Part shown: positions 1 through 15,866 of the stretch, piece after piece | Layout of the letters: the number at the start of each line of letters is the position of its first letter | How positions within the stretch are numbered: the first letter of the stretch is position 1 | Origin: Schistocephalus solidus | Taxonomy: Eukaryota; Platyhelminthes; Cestoda; Diphyllobothriidea; Diphyllobothriidae | NCBI GenBank assembly: GCA_017591395.1 | Contig: WEDG01000754.1 | Span: forward strand, 1 to 64,000 | DNA length: 64,000 nucleotides | Reading direction: 5' to 3' | Notes under the pieces: generated by a model | What the model was told of the DNA's origin: nothing | Databases searched by the model: none | The model's input: the letters and a program-made list of their open reading frames with translations, nothing else | Made by a program: the position numbers and the translations under genes

Positions 1-803
1 AGCTTGCACCAGCCAGCCATACCCAACCCCAGGCGCTGCGGCGTCCAAGGCTCGAACTCGCGACTTGTTGGGTAGAAATCTAACGCTATGCCCACTGCGC
101 CACGAGTTCGTTGTCTTGCCGGTTTCGATCGGGAATATTAGCTATGGTAAGTAGGCGCTCACCGATCGGTAACAGGACTCACTCGTCCCGTTGTGCCTTG
201 GGGCTAACTCTCGAGCCCCGCCACCAGCCGCAAGGCAGCTAAGGATAAAGGCAGAATAACATGACCGACAAAGACATGGGAGACTGCAATGGCCATTTCT
301 GGCTTATTAGCTTGCACCAGCCAGCCATACCCAACCCCAGGCGCTGCGGCGTCCAAGGCTCGAACTCGCGACCTGTTGGGCAGAAGTCCAGCTCCTTACC
401 CACTGTGCTACGAGCTCGTTGTCTTGCCGGTTTCGATTGAGAATATTAGCTATGGTAAGAAGCGCTCACCGATCGGTAACAGGACTCACTCGTCCCGTTG
501 TGCCTTGGGGCTTACTCTCGAGCCCCGCTTGCAGTCGTAGAGCGTCAAGTGATATAAGCAAAATGATATTATTGGCAAAGACAATGGAGACTGGAATGGC
601 CATTTCTGGGTTACTAGCCGTCATTAGCGAGCCATACCCAACCCCAGTTTTTGCGCCACCCGAGGATCGAACTCGTGATCTGTTGATTAGGAGTTCAACG
701 CTCTAACCCAGCACTCCATGAGCTCGTTGTTTTGTTGGTTTCGATCGGGAACATCAAAAATGGCTGGTGGGCGCTCATCGATCGGTTGCAGGACTTCCTC
801 GTC
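1..803 (-). mobile_element. Tandem array of three tRNA-derived SINE units (family A)
   Basis: Three head-to-tail copies on the minus strand (1 to about 253, 254 to 562, 563 to 803). The first is cut by the window edge. Each has a tRNA-like head (reverse complement GAGCTCGTGGCGCAGTGGG, a good RNA polymerase III A box, and a B box near GAGTTCGAGCC). A conserved body follows (TAATAAGCCAGAAATGGCCATT, ending TCCCTTGTCTTTGTCGGT), then a second module with GATCGGTGAGCGC and CCCGTTGTGCC. Divergence is moderate, so the tRNA parts are not functional tRNA genes. Confidence 0.75.
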
Positions 804-925
804 CCGTTCGAGCCCCGGGTGCCGCAACACCTGGGTTTGGGTATGGCTGGCTGATTACGGCAATTGACCAGAAGTTTTTCAATCCTGTCCCCCTTGTCTT
901 TTTCGTTCATGTTTTTCTTATTCAT
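804..925 (+). mobile_element. 3' half of a family A SINE in inverted orientation
   Basis: Immediately after the minus-strand array the sequence reads in plus orientation: CGAGCCCCGGGTGCCGCAAC, then GGGTTTGGGTATGGCTGGCT and TGTCTTTTTCGTTCATG. This is the B box to 3' body of the same SINE without its head. The change of orientation at about 803 marks an inverted junction. Confidence 0.65.
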
Positions 926-1414
926 ATCTGCCTAACCCCATTTTAATAAAGTCGGAGTTAACCAGTGGCAGAATCATTAGGTGACTTTTGAAAGGCAGCA
1001 ATCATGCTTTCGATCGGGACGCTTCACAGACGCCGGTGTAAAGCACGCTGCATGAGGACTAAGTTGTCACCGAAAAGATGAACGTGCAAGTTTCATACTC
1101 TCACTTGGTCCCCATAACAGCCTACGCCGCAGGCGTGCCAAGGCAAAAAGAGGTCAGATTGGCTCATTGCGCGCGTTTATTTAACCGTACAGATTCTGCG
1201 TGAGCCCATAGTTACTGCCGTACCAACGGGGTTTGGCATGGAGTTACCCGAGTCAACCACTGCGTCTGGCCCCTGTACTGCATATCAGCACATTTTTAAT
1301 TAAAATAAATATGACGCGCACACGCTATCGGTTAGGAGTTTTAAGGTTGCCAATGGAAGAGAGGACAAGATCCTCAAGGTATATTAAGTCAGGCTGTAAT
1401 GGATCGTGCTTAGT
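926..1414. other. Anonymous spacer
   Basis: No gene, RNA or repeat that I can support between the SINE array and the GA microsatellite. Confidence 0.4.
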
Positions 1415-4779
<3,365 letters not shown>

Positions 4780-4780
4780 T

Positions 4781-4845
<65 letters not shown>
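4780..4845. repeat. (CT)n followed by (AT)n microsatellite
   Basis: About 22 bp of CT dinucleotides then 43 bp of AT dinucleotides. Confidence 0.97.
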
Positions 4846-4850
<5 letters not shown>

Positions 4851-4970
4851 TCGCCTAAACTGTCGCCCTACCGTACTCCATAACTCTACGGTTAACCCGA
4901 ACACAAACCTCAGCCCTTAGCCTACTCCTGAACTTATCCCTAACTGTGACTTTCCCCGGAATTTAGTACG
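4846..4970. repeat. Degenerate CCCTAA-like stretch
   Basis: Repeated variants of CCTAA, CCGTA and CCCTTAG (for example GCCTAAACTGTCGCCCTACC, then TTATCCCTAACTG). They resemble a decayed interstitial run of the animal telomere hexamer. The match is loose. Confidence 0.3.
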
Positions 4971-5034
4971 CAGTCACATGTATTATGCACCTTCCCTTTT
5001 TCATAGCCTGCTAAGGCGTCCTCAAAAGGCAATC

Positions 5035-5430
5035 GTCCCGAAAATACTACCTAAGTAGGGTTTCAATGTTAATTATTATGCACTATATTCAAGGCTTTTG
5101 AATGTGCTCCATTCGGACCAAACTAAACCTGGTGACAAGAGGCTGCATTTTTTCCCCACCTTTCCGAGGCCCCAAAAAATTCAAATATATTTTATAGAAC
5201 CCCACGGTAGGACAGTTCACGGTCTTTGAAAAATCTCAAAGTGAAAAACTTTTTTAAAACCAACAAAATACACTCGTCAAATTTTTGAACAGACGTAATT
5301 TGCTGCCAAATGGGTACGAGCACGAATATTTCGTAGCACTTTTTCTATAAACTACATATTTGAATTTATTAAGAGCATCAAAAATAAATTGGAAAATTCA
5401 CAATATGTAAGTGGCCACGTTTTATGGAGT
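5035..5430 (+). repeat. AT-rich interspersed repeat C, copy 1
   Basis: Starts near a variant of the palindrome CTACTTAAGTAG (here CTACCTAAGTAGGG). It ends with GAGCATCAAAAATAAATTGG and AAAATTCACAATATGTAA. The 3' part aligns by eye with the copies at about 11.1 kb and 25.0 kb. Class unknown; possibly a non-autonomous element. Confidence 0.45.
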
Positions 5431-5689
5431 AAGGTCTTTGCAGGTGGCCGGAACATAGCTTGTTAAAAAGCCGAAACTCTGTTATGACTGAAATAGCTGG
5501 AGCTTAACTGCACGAGAATTAATATTTGAAGGCCAAACAGGGGAACCTTTTTCGGGAATTTTCGACGCTGGTTCCCCCAGTCATCCTCAGACTTGAGTAA
5601 ATGTGGAAAAAAAACTGGTTTAAAAATCGATACTCATTTGGCGTTTATCTCGATAAGCGGCTGCAGTGTGTGTCAATCTGCATTGATTG

Positions 5690-6240
5690 GTCCTCTTCTC
5701 TTCCATTTTGCCCTGTGATTTTAGTAAAGGGTATCCCAAATTTGCCCTGTTTAAAGGGTGTGCATAGCCACTTGGGACAGATTATCTCGCTTCCTAACTG
5801 ACAGGTGGTGTTCGTGGATGCGCCTGGTGGGAGATTTTCTAATTTCACCACAATATACGGCATCACAGGCATCGAACGGGATCTTGTAGACGACTTCTTC
5901 CTTATAAAGATAACCAGGCCTATCCTTATGGTATACAAACTGAGTACGTAAATAAGTCGCCAATTTGTGCGCCACTTTTATCTGGTGTTTCCGCAAGTTT
6001 CTTTCAACGATTTCCGACACATAAGGAAGGATTCACGATTCATTTTTTTGTTACCTGATTGGGAATATCCGGTTCGTTTCCTGTGGATTGGACTGTTGCT
6101 CTTATATTGTAGAATTATTTCTGCGTATGTTTCAATGCGGTAAACGGATGTGTGTAATGTTCCGTCAGTCGTCCGGTGAACAGAAAGATCCAGAAGTGGG
6201 AGTTCGAAGTCAACTTCTTCCCATGTAAATTAACTTTCAC
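5690..6240 (-). mobile_element. Penelope-like element fragment: end of RT plus GIY-YIG domain
   Basis: Minus-strand translation gives, in order, the RT thumb motif (LPLLDLSVHRTTDGTLHTSV), a spacer with VERNLRKHQIKVAHKL, and the GIY-YIG-like endonuclease core (VVYKIPFDACDAVYCGE, then RRIHEHHLSVRKRDNLSQVA). Several frameshifts separate the blocks. The 5' RT and the true 3' end are missing, so the piece is inactive. The nearly intact PLE at 37.1-38.5 kb is a close relative. Confidence 0.75.
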
Positions 6241-7473
6241 CTACTGTACTTTAAAATTGGTTAGGCTGCCGTGCAACCCACCAAATCTGACTAAAATAAG
6301 CAACCGTCCCCGGAAAATGCTGCTGGCTCTGGAAATATATTGCTAACAAAAAGAAAAATTAATTAATATGTTACTCTTCAATTACCTCTCGGGACGGAAG
6401 TAGGGAACGTAATTAATTGAGCGCAGCCATTACGTGTCCATTTAAGTGTATTGTCTCCCTAACTATCAAGGTCGCAAGCATACAGGGCGGGCTGGGCGAA
6501 GCACCAAACCTGATTTCAAGAACCACAGTAGACACTGCCACAGGCTCAATTATTGTCATTTCTTTTTACACCCTCGGAATGGACCACACCCCCGACTCTG
6601 CAGCGTCGGAGACATTTGTTGGGTTGTAATTTCTTTAGTCAGCAAATCGGCACATAGACCTTCCATCTGTATCCCGAACCCTGCGCAATCACCTCCAAGT
6701 ACGCTCCTTTGGTTGCTAACAAGCAAAATGCCAACTGTCTTCCGATTGGAAGGCGACATTCCATTACTACGAGCCATCCTTCTCGGTATAACGACGTTGC
6801 TAAATAGCTCCTAGTGTGAAGTCCCGAAACCGCCGCCTTCTGGATACCCTTCACGCAGGATCAGTCAGTTGGAAGACTGGTAACCTGAACACCTATTTAA
6901 AACGGACTTTATGCTGAATACGCAGTTTAATTCTAAGTCCAGTAAACGAGGATAAAGGGCCTGATTTCCCATCCCTGGTGGCTGGAAAATTCCAGAGGCA
7001 CCAACCGGTTTGCTACGGTCCGAATGAGGTTAGATGCCCGAGCCTGGAACTGTCGTTTTAACAGGGCGGCCTACCTGCAGAGCTAGACGAACCCCGTTCG
7101 TTCGCGACTGCCGTGGATAGCAGTGAGGTATGAACCACGCGCTCCATGCTTGGTAGGCAAAGCAAGTGGAGAGAAAGAATTTCCCCAGGGACTGGCAGAT
7201 CGAACGGCTCGAGGGAGCGCTAGGGTCTCAGGGCGCTAGACGAGTGAATCACCCGCTGGGTCTGACGTATTCGAGTGCGAGTATGACAGCAAGTTCCGTC
7301 GCAGATACAGTTTTGGAAAATGACTCCTTATCAATGATTTGCATAACCACCCCCACACCTCAGGGAAAAATGGAGCTTGGTCTACGAGTGGTGTGACGAC
7401 GAACCACTAGCGATAGGGCGGAACTTGAAGTGCACCTTAAAGATTAGTAGTCAAGTATAGAGTTAATAAATGT
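6241..7473. other. Anonymous region without recognisable genes
   Basis: Short frames only (up to 122 codons at 6446-6814), with no recognisable domain. Confidence 0.35.
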
Positions 7474-7553
7474 GGTATCGGTAAGGAGAGCATTGGCTGT
7501 ACCTACTGAAGCCTTCTCCCCTGCTACCCTAGGTTCGAATCCCTCCGATACGA
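7474..7553 (+). repeat. tRNA-like fragment with B box
   Basis: GTATCG near 7475 pairs with CGATAC near 7547 across about 80 nt, and the B box GGTTCGAATCC is perfect, as in a long-variable-arm tRNA. The D arm and T stem do not pair well, so this looks like a decayed tRNA or SINE head. A related B-box segment is at 47.5 kb. Confidence 0.35.
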
Positions 7554-8680
7554 CTGGGTCAAATGAAATATGGATCTGGCTGAACGCGCGCGTGCGGACA
7601 GGCCCCGAAACAACAACGCGGAGACGAAATGAACTGTAGAACCAAAATATCGAGGCAAGGCAACCTCGGACTCATTATCTTCATCATAATAAGCATGATA
7701 CTAATATAACCATAGTAAGAGTAAAACAATCGCTCAGACTCATTTTGCCCGACAATGGTAGGCGGAGGATCGAAACAGTGAGTGGTGAGAAAGACGAAAT
7801 GGGGTTGAAGTTGAACAGGGACTGTGACAGCCGTTCAGCATCATCATCATCGTTGAATAGAAGCGAACAGAAAAACGCACACCGTTGACGCTGTCTTCGT
7901 GTTAATATAAATGCGCTCTGCATACAGACAGGGACGAACAAGGGGAATGAGTGGAAGCATCGCACCACGAAGACACAGAAAGAGTGGTGAAGAGAAACAA
8001 AGCAAAAGAAGACAAGGTTTTTGATAGGTGAAAAACCAAAGAGGAGAAAAAGAGCGAGCGTGACGAAGGTTTGATTGATGGCACCTGAGGAGAGCGGCAT
8101 AGTTGTCAAACAGAGATCATGTGGAAGTCGCTAAGGGGGGTGGTGAGTACGCACGGGCACGCGCAGGTAAGGGTAGCGGCCTGGGTTGGACGTTCAAACA
8201 CACAGACGGGGGAGGGGGAGAGAGAGACTGATGATCACAGCATTGCGGAGGCAAGAAACGGCCAGCAAGGAGACAAAGAGTTCGAAAATCAATTGGCTGA
8301 GCCGATTGAGCAAATGCAAACAAGAGCGGGGGGTGGATGTGGAGAGAGTTTTGAGGAGGGCGGCTGGCGCTGATCACCGCTATCACAGTGTGTGTGTGTG
8401 TGTTCACCGCGGCATGTGAAGGGTGTCCAATCGGGGCGACAAGGCCGAAGCACTCGTTGGCTGTTCGAAGGTAGTATCGAGAGGCTACAGAGGCACCGGA
8501 TCAGCTTCTGAACGAAGAAAAAAGGTGAGTGAGCGCATGAGCAAGGCTTGGCCGGTGGACAGGCGGCCGCAATTAGCGAGTACTACTCACGATTAGCTAT
8601 TACCATCAGAGGTTCTTAGACTGTGCAAGTTGTTAGGAGGTGAACTTCTGGCGTCATCTAACACAGTGCATATACCTGCT
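7554..8680. other. Anonymous purine-biased region
   Basis: Plus-strand A/G bias gives long minus-strand Ser/Phe/Leu frames (for example 7684-8109) with no recognisable domain. Contains a short (GT)n at 8386-8402. Confidence 0.35.
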
Positions 8681-8689
8681 TGCAACCGG

Positions 8690-8868
8690 CAGGACAAGGA
8701 GTTCGTGGGTTAGTGGTTTATGTGTGAAACTTCTAGCCAACAGAACACTAGTTCGAACCTCAGGGGTTTCAAAACCTGGGACTGGGCAGAGCTGGCAGAT
8801 GACCACTAATAAGCCAGAAATGTCTATTCCAGTCTGCCTTGTCTTTGTAGGTATTCGAGGCCACATTA
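8690..8868 (+). mobile_element. Solitary family A SINE
   Basis: Degenerate tRNA-like head (GGAGTTCGTGGGTTAGTGG, then B box AGTTCGAACCTC) followed by the conserved body ACTAATAAGCCAGAAATG and TGCCTTGTCTTTG. Truncated after the body. Confidence 0.7.
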
Positions 8869-9581
8869 CGAGTGAGGATATCAGAACTGTTGTAGGCGGG
8901 GAAAAGGACTAACCGATGGAGGTCTAAATGGCCGTTTTTTCTGGCCTCAGTCCAGATCACAGACAGGGAGGAGGCCATTTAGATTATAATTTTTATTAAA
9001 AATCTCCAGCAGTCCGGCTGGAGTTGGCGGGGTGGGACTTCCAGAAAGCCTCTTTCCTCCAGCACACAACTAACGTCCCTACCACAAGCAGGCAGTCAAA
9101 CATCTGACTACAAACCCCTCGATGTTTCCACTTGAAAGATGGAGTGCTTTCTGTCAGGCGGAAATGGGCAGTAATCTACAGCAGATATCGGAGGGGACTG
9201 GAGAGGGGGCAGTCACGTGCTCGAAACAGACGTCCACTGCATGCAAATTTACCTACAAAATCCGAAGGACGGCCAACGAAACAAAAGCACACGGCTTTGT
9301 GCGTACGTCTGTCAAGCACAAGACTGCATCCTAGGGGATGTACTCTTGGTAGGGTGGTGGTAGACTAGAGAGAGCCACCGAAATCTAGCACCAGTGACCT
9401 TATGAAAACCACCACGCAGTGGGTCAGTCAGTTGACAAGGCGCCCTACACGCAGCATGACCTTGAAGGAACTAAAGTACAAAGTCCGTTACTTGCGCTCT
9501 CTCACAGGAGAGCCACGGTCGCCAAAGGCGCCAATCACAATCACCTAAGAGGGATGAAGGCAAGCGACCTCCGAGGCGCAT
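8869..9581. other. Anonymous spacer
   Basis: No supported feature. Confidence 0.35.
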
Positions 9582-10308
9582 TGGGAGGAGGAGGAGGAGG
9601 AGTAAGAGGATAAGGAGGAGGAGGAGAAGGAGGAGGAGGAGGAGGAGAAGAAAGAGGAGAAGAAGGAGGAGAAGAAGGAGGAGAAGAAGGAGGAGGAGAA
9701 GGATGAGAAGGAGGAGGAGGATGAGAAGGAGGAGAAGGAGGAGGAGGAGGGATGAGGAGGAGGAGGAGGAGGAGGAGAAGGATGAGAAGGAGGAGGAAAA
9801 GGAGGAGGAGAAGGGGGAGAAGGAGGAGGTGGAGGATAATGAGGAGGAGAAGGAGGAGGAGGGGAGGAGGAGGAGGAGGAGAAGGAGGAGGAGGGGAGGA
9901 GGGAGGAGGAGGAGAAGAAGGAAAAGAAGAAGGAGGAGAAGGAGGAGGAGGAGGAGGAGGAGAAGGAGGAGGAGAAGGAGAAGGGGGAGAAGGAGGAGGA
10001 GGTGGAGGAGAATGATGAAGAGAAGGAGGAGGAGGGGAGGAGGAGGAGGAGGAGGAGGAGAAGAAGGAAAAGAAGGAGGAGAAGGAGGAGGAGAAGGGAG
10101 GAGGAGGAGGAGGAGGAGAAGAAGGAGGAGAAGGAGGAGGAGGAGGAGGAGGAGGAGGAGGAGAAGGGGGATAAGGAGGAGGTGGAGGAGAATGAGGAGG
10201 AGGGGAGGAGGAGGAGAAGGAGGAGACGGAGGAGGAGAAGGAGAGGAGGAGAAGGAGGATGAGAAGGAGAAGGAGGAGGAGGAGGGGGAGAAGAAGGAGG
10301 AGGATGAG
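9582..10308. repeat. 0.7-kb homopurine (AGG/AAG)n tract
   Basis: About 727 bp consisting almost wholly of A and G on the plus strand, in irregular GGA and GAA triplets. Long frames on both strands (Arg/Glu/Gly-rich on plus, Pro/Ser/Leu-rich on minus) follow from composition and are not genes. Confidence 0.95.
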
Positions 10309-10724
10309 CCTAACGATAGCTGCGCAAAATGCGACGGGATTTAAAAACTGACACCCATGGAGGCTGGTTTTGTTGGTCAGGCAGGATGGGTGTGTAAAAA
10401 TTGCATAGTTTGTGAAGAGGTTCAGTATGAACAGCTGTCTACATAACTCAACGCAGATGAGCAGCAGGGAGCTGCGAAACCGGGTTAAATGAAAATACGA
10501 GGTCGCTAACCCTGGACAAATGGTGCCGTAATTGGATGTTTCGAACTCACAGTCAGTGAACGGTGTCATGAAATGGTAACCGAAAGCCTGTAAAATTACT
10601 TTATTAGGGTTGGAATATCGATCAGCCTGCAGCACAATCCCATTATATGTCAGTAGGTTGGCGCCTAAATGAACGTCATTTCGGCCGCCTGAAAAAACCA
10701 CGGTCAATCAAAACTTACTGTTTG
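10309..10724. other. Spacer; weak candidate minus-strand exon
   Basis: On the minus strand a TTTTTTCAG acceptor (about 10695) is followed by about 65 codons of normal composition (GRNDVHLGANLLTYNGIVLQ, later FGYHFMTPFTDCEFETSNYG). I do not recognise the peptide and see no matching donor, so it stays a candidate only. Confidence 0.2.
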
Positions 10725-11240
10725 CTATTGATTTTCGATACGCCTTCACAGTCAAATATATTTTATGGAAATAATAAGTAAAAAATATTAGTACTTGAAA
10801 TCACTGGAAAGCCAATGGCGTTTTCTTCGCATTTAATACTTGATAAGAGGTCATAATTCGGATTTGAAAGTTTCAAAGACTGAAGGATTTCTATTTAAAT
10901 CGCATCGTACCTCTGCGATCGTCAATGCCCTTAAAAATAGTTCACATTCGTTGGAAAATTCTATGAGCATAATATTGTATGTTCTTAATAGCATAGAGGA
11001 ACGCATGCTAGTTCTTCGACGGGACGCAAGGGCAACGGATCCAAATTATTCAGGAGTAAAAAAAATATTTTTTTCAAAGGAAAGATATCCAGGTATGAAA
11101 TTTCAAGAAGACGTACGTTCCAACTAAACGAGTACAAGGACGAATATGTTTGTTTAAGTTTTCGATAAAATACTGGATTTTATAAGAGTACTGCAAGTCA
11201 ATAGAAAATCTGCATACTACTTAAACAGTCATTTTTTGTC
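10725..11240 (+). repeat. AT-rich interspersed repeat C, copy 2
   Basis: The 3' part (AAGAAGACGTACGTTCCAAC, later ACGAATATG, then ATAAGAGTACTGCAAGTCAA) matches repeat C copies at 5.3 and 25.0 kb. The motif CCAAATTATTCAGGA at 11040 is the reverse complement of a motif in other copies, so the family may contain inverted sequence. Confidence 0.45.
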
Positions 11241-11599
11241 GGATGTGGTTCTTTTGATGCGGATGAAAAGACGCATCCAAAGTCCGGCATTATGCCGCAA
11301 GATAAGCAATAGTACAAACCCACGAACAGAATCCTTCCCGACTGAAACGGCATTTAAAAATTCTGGTCATCATTTTCTAAGAGCGGTCATTGACTGTAGT
11401 TAGCGCGGGTGGGGAGATAATGGGAACAGCAAGTAACCGTACATGCAGTTAATCAGCGTTTGGCCAGGGTTTATAAGATGTTCTATGCGCAGAGGACGGA
11501 CTCGCGTAATCCGATTGTGACTGCGTGTTAATGCTAGCAGACGTTGTCACAGTAACTTGACCTGATACACCACTTGAAACAACGGATCACTGAGGTTCA

Positions 11600-11945
11600 C
11601 GTAATGTCCAGGAAAAATTGTGTGTAGATGGTTGGACCAACATGGCGTCCACATCAAGGCACGGTAGGCGTTATTCGGGTTGCGCTCCCATAATAAATGC
11701 CGAACATGGGGAGGTGTGCCTAGGGGCTCCGGCCGCGCCAGCCACCTGCGCCCTCTCCCATCTTCAGTCTTCTTGACTCTGTCTTGACACCGGGCTCAGG
11801 TGGGGGAGGAGGAGAGAGTGCGGTAGCTGCAGCGCAAAGCTACTATCACTTAAAACTAATCCAAGTGCAAGTCATCGTCCCTGCATCAACCTTCTGTGGA
11901 GCATACGGTGGACATCGTCGGACTACGAAGATCGAACTGTCGAGA
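11600..11945 (+). repeat. Interspersed repeat B, copy 1
   Basis: Shares GTTGGACCAACATGGCGTCC, GCCGCGCCAGCCACCTGCG, CTTGACACCGGGCTCAGGTG and GCATACGGTGGACATCGTCG with many other copies in the window. Repeat B has no recognisable protein domain. A short frame starting MTPGSGGGG recurs in most copies but is broken in others. Ends in a short GA tract. Confidence 0.75.
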
Positions 11946-13735
11946 GAGAGAGAGAGGGGGGGGTAGTTGCTTGCAAGCCCAACTTCACGTTTGCTGAGGG
12001 GCGTTCCCGTATCCAAAATAACGTGTTACCCAAAAAAACGAGTAAACGCACATGGGAGTGGTCTACGCTGGGACCCTATGCTTACCTTCTCCGTGCCGAA
12101 TGGGAATCATCAAGCCTAATAACCGTGAAACAGATCGGTCAAAGCGATCATTATTTTCTGTTTCAAATGCGATGGGTTTTGTTGGTTTCTGCATCCTTCC
12201 AAACTCCTTCTTGATGCTATTTGTCTCGAACATTTACAGATTGATACAAACTGGCTCGACTTAGCCCTCCCCCCTATTCCTCCCCACCCGCTTGCTCTAA
12301 CCCACCCCTCCCCACATGTTTTAGTTTATTTCGTAACCACGCCAACATACTGGCCTTATGAGAATTTATCAAAAACGGTATGCTCACCGAGCAGTCTTAC
12401 GAGGGATGCATTTGCGCACGCCTTCCACAAAGTATGCTTAAGATTATAAAGGAAGAGAATAGAAATGGGAAAACCCATTATACTTAAGTAAGCAGTTGCG
12501 ACAAGTGTAATTTTTGCAGACGACCAAAAGGACGCAAATTCAAAGGCCCCAAGGGAAGGTCTTCAGATTAGGTTGCATGATAATGAATACTGTAACCGCA
12601 CTAAGGTAAGTCTTTCTAACCGAGACAATATTCAGTCGACGTTTCATGCGGTAAATCATCTTCTTTACAGTAAAAGGTCAATTTACTGACCAGTTGTTGT
12701 AGACAGCCATAGAAATGTAACTGTTGTTATCTTAGGAATTAATCTGCGAATCCAGCCTTGACATCCCACACATGTTGGGATTAAATGATGATCTGTTCGT
12801 TTTGATCAAGGGGTGAGTTGTAAAGTCTGACCTGAGGCTGAAGTCAACAAAAGCGTCTCAGTAATTTAATAGTAGGGCGTAGACCGTTTTTTTGCCATTG
12901 GTGCAATTTTAAACGACTGATATGGAAGCTATGCTTAGGAGGCCGATACTCCGTCCGCCGGAAGCGACAGTGGCCATCAGAAATGAATTCACAACACTTC
13001 TACCACTGGTAGAAGGATATACTCGAGTTACAAGCACATTACTGGATAACAAAAGGTGAATAATTGAGCACGGGTAATTTTTTAGGTTAATGATTCGAAC
13101 TCAGTATATTGACATGTTGAATTTACTTCCACCTACAAATTTCTCCAAACACATCTCTCCAGACCTTCGAAAATGATCAGCCAAAACACTGCAACATCGA
13201 GTAATGAGACCGAAAGCCCTACAGCAGCGACATAAAACGTATAGTCATTTACCGAATCTGTAGAAGTTGTGGAAAAGCAAGTACGTTCGAAAAACTAGGG
13301 ATATTACTCTGGACACGAATAGCCTAACATGCAGTAGCAAGGAGAAATGATGACAGCTCTCAAGTCGTGACGGGACCTCACAAACCTTCAAGTTCGACGA
13401 GGCATGAGCCGCGAGCTACTTGAACAGTCCTGAAGTCCAAGAGCAATGACGGTTATTATGCCTTGAGACTGATTGGACAGTTATTGGTAGCGCGCAGAGG
13501 GTGCGGACGAACACCACTACGGATCAAAATTTCTCAGTAGACATCCCACCGAATATCAAGAACAATGAAATTATGTAATCGATGAAGCTATGTGGTTTCT
13601 CTACGTGCGAGGCAGTAGCATACGAACAGTTGTGGTTCCTGCACAGATGCACGGACTGACGCCAGGGACCCTGGGATATGAGGCTTACCGCCACTGCCGT
13701 CCGCAGAAATACAGGGTTGTAGTAGGGCAGAGTAA
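11946..13735. other. Anonymous region
   Basis: About 1.8 kb with short frames only and no recognisable gene or repeat. Confidence 0.35.
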
Positions 13736-13805
13736 AAAATGACTGTCACCGCTGGAAAAAGAATTTTATTCAGCTGAAGTTTCAGTCCAAAATAGTAAGA
13801 TCTGA
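13736..13805 (-). repeat. Solo PLE-like 3' tail
   Basis: Reverse complement reads GACTGAAACTTCAGCTGAAT, then AAAATTCTTTTTCCAGCGGT. It resembles the AAACGTCAGGCTAATAAAGG, TTTTTCCAGTG tail at 16.4-16.5 kb. Confidence 0.4.
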
Positions 13806-15866
13806 GAGTCGTTCTAATTCAGATGGCCGTTTGAGTCATATTTCTAGACTCACCCAAACATGAAAACTCGTTGCCAAGAGGAATAAACGCCCACAAAATA
13901 ATTCGGTAATTAAGATGCCTAAGATCAATTTAAAAAACGCACATTAAGTTACCTCATTAAAACAACACTTAAATTAGATATTTCGTTGTCGACTGTCTGC
14001 GTACTTAGCCATTTTCCAAGATCAAGTCAAGGCAAAACTTGGAACGTTCGACCATTTTTTTCAACTCCGCTGAAAATAAGGGATTCAATGTCTGCTGAAA
14101 ATGAAATAACTCACTTCTTTCTACGGGGGCGTTTGTCTCTATACTTGCTCGCTTTTCGGTCCAGTTTTAAGATTGCAAATACACAACCGAGTGGCCGACG
14201 AAATTTCAATCTTCGGCCCTTTCCGTTTCAATTTACCATATTAATTACCAAGCAACTCAGATAAATATTGTCTAAACATGTTTCGCGTACGGCGTGACAC
14301 AGAAAAATGACGGCATGTGACGGCTTTTCGTATACATGCTTGTTTACAGTCCCAATTATCGGTGTGATAAAACAATATACACTAGTTTATTACTGCGCTT
14401 TTGACATAAGACGTCACAAATTTGCGAATCTGGATTTGTAAAACTAAATCCGTCCTTGTTTTCCCGAAAATCAATTTGATTTCTCATATGTCCATTTACC
14501 TGATTTTCGTGAACGCAAGCTCAACTTTTCCGATCTCTCAAAGGATATATTTCCAATTTTTCTAGCTTATATTACTATTCATTTATGGTACAACGCACAA
14601 AACAAGAAGGTTTGGTACAGAAGGTGTAATAGCGTAGGAAAACATGAAAATCGAGAAACGGCGGATTTGGCCCCCTTTGCTCAGTTTCTCCTTCAATAAA
14701 CAGATCTGAAATGAACTCTTCCATAGTAAGCAGCTTTTTGCGCCTCAATTCAGTACAAAGACATAAGTAACAACACAACAATGAAACAGTTACCGACTTC
14801 CAACGTGTGCCATAATACCACCTTAAATTTCGAATATGACATTTCATGAGTTAGGCAATCTACTGTATTTCGATGCAGTTTGCGTGCTTCACACACGAGC
14901 TAACCCCCGACAGACACATGCAGTCATGGGTGAATCCCATCGCAATCTAGACGACTAGCTGATCACATAAATACTCTCTCTTTCTCTCCCAGCCACGAAC
15001 CGCTGCGCCAAGATCATTCAAACACCCATCGGGTGGTTCCTGGCGCGTTTGCCAACGTACAACGAGACACAACGGCTGCAACATGTGCACACCCGGGCAA
15101 ATCTAAACAATCGCAGCTCTCAAGGCATGGGTTAACAACGCCGCCGCAGGAGCACCCCGAACCTCCGTAATCCAAGTGACTTAGCGCTAAGTTGCGGCAA
15201 GGGCAAATAGTACCGCGGCTTAACCCAAAGTTCCCTGAAATTTAGCGCAAAACCATTAGTATTATGAAGTGTTCCTGTTCCAATGTCCTCCAGGGGGGGG
15301 GAATATAAGTAATCCATACTACCATTGCCGACAATAGTAGCAAACCCGAGTTCAGTACACAGAAAACCCCCGAACACACCCCCACCCAAACTCTGGTGCC
15401 TCGCGTCTTCTCTCATCAATCGAGACTATACAATTATTGTGGCCCTGAAGATGCAACTACTTGCGGAGCCACTACAAAGCCCTGAGATCGGACCGAATCG
15501 ACGGTACACCTGAGTAAGGTCTGCAAAAGTGGAAGAAAACAGGACATGCTTCCTATCCGTTGAGAACTACTGAAAATTGGTGCGGGTTGTTTGGAAGGGG
15601 CCACGACTATGGGGACGGATGATATCTAACTAGAATGGACGTCAGCAAGGCCTAGCAGTGGGGTTGTTGCAGACATAGCCGTGATACATTAGGCCAGTGC
15701 GCGTGGATTCAAAAATTTCTTTTTTATTGAGGGGAGGGATGGTTGGATTGAGTGATTTCTGGTGGTGGTGGTGGTGATATAACGATCACTGCCGGGAGCG
15801 TAGTAATCGGCTTGGTAGTGGGTGGCTAATTCCGTAATGGCCAGGATTTCATCATCCCGTATTAGA
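13806..15866. other. Anonymous AT-rich region
   Basis: About 2 kb with short frames only. A minus-strand frame at 14575-14847 contains normal-looking sequence (RRKKLLTMEEFISDLFIEG), but I found no exon structure or homology. Confidence 0.35.

Noticed and set aside
9541..10707. 388-codon minus-strand frame and several large plus-strand Arg/Glu-rich frames
   Set aside because: They result from the homopurine tract: every frame is open because the triplets lack stop codons. No conserved domain.
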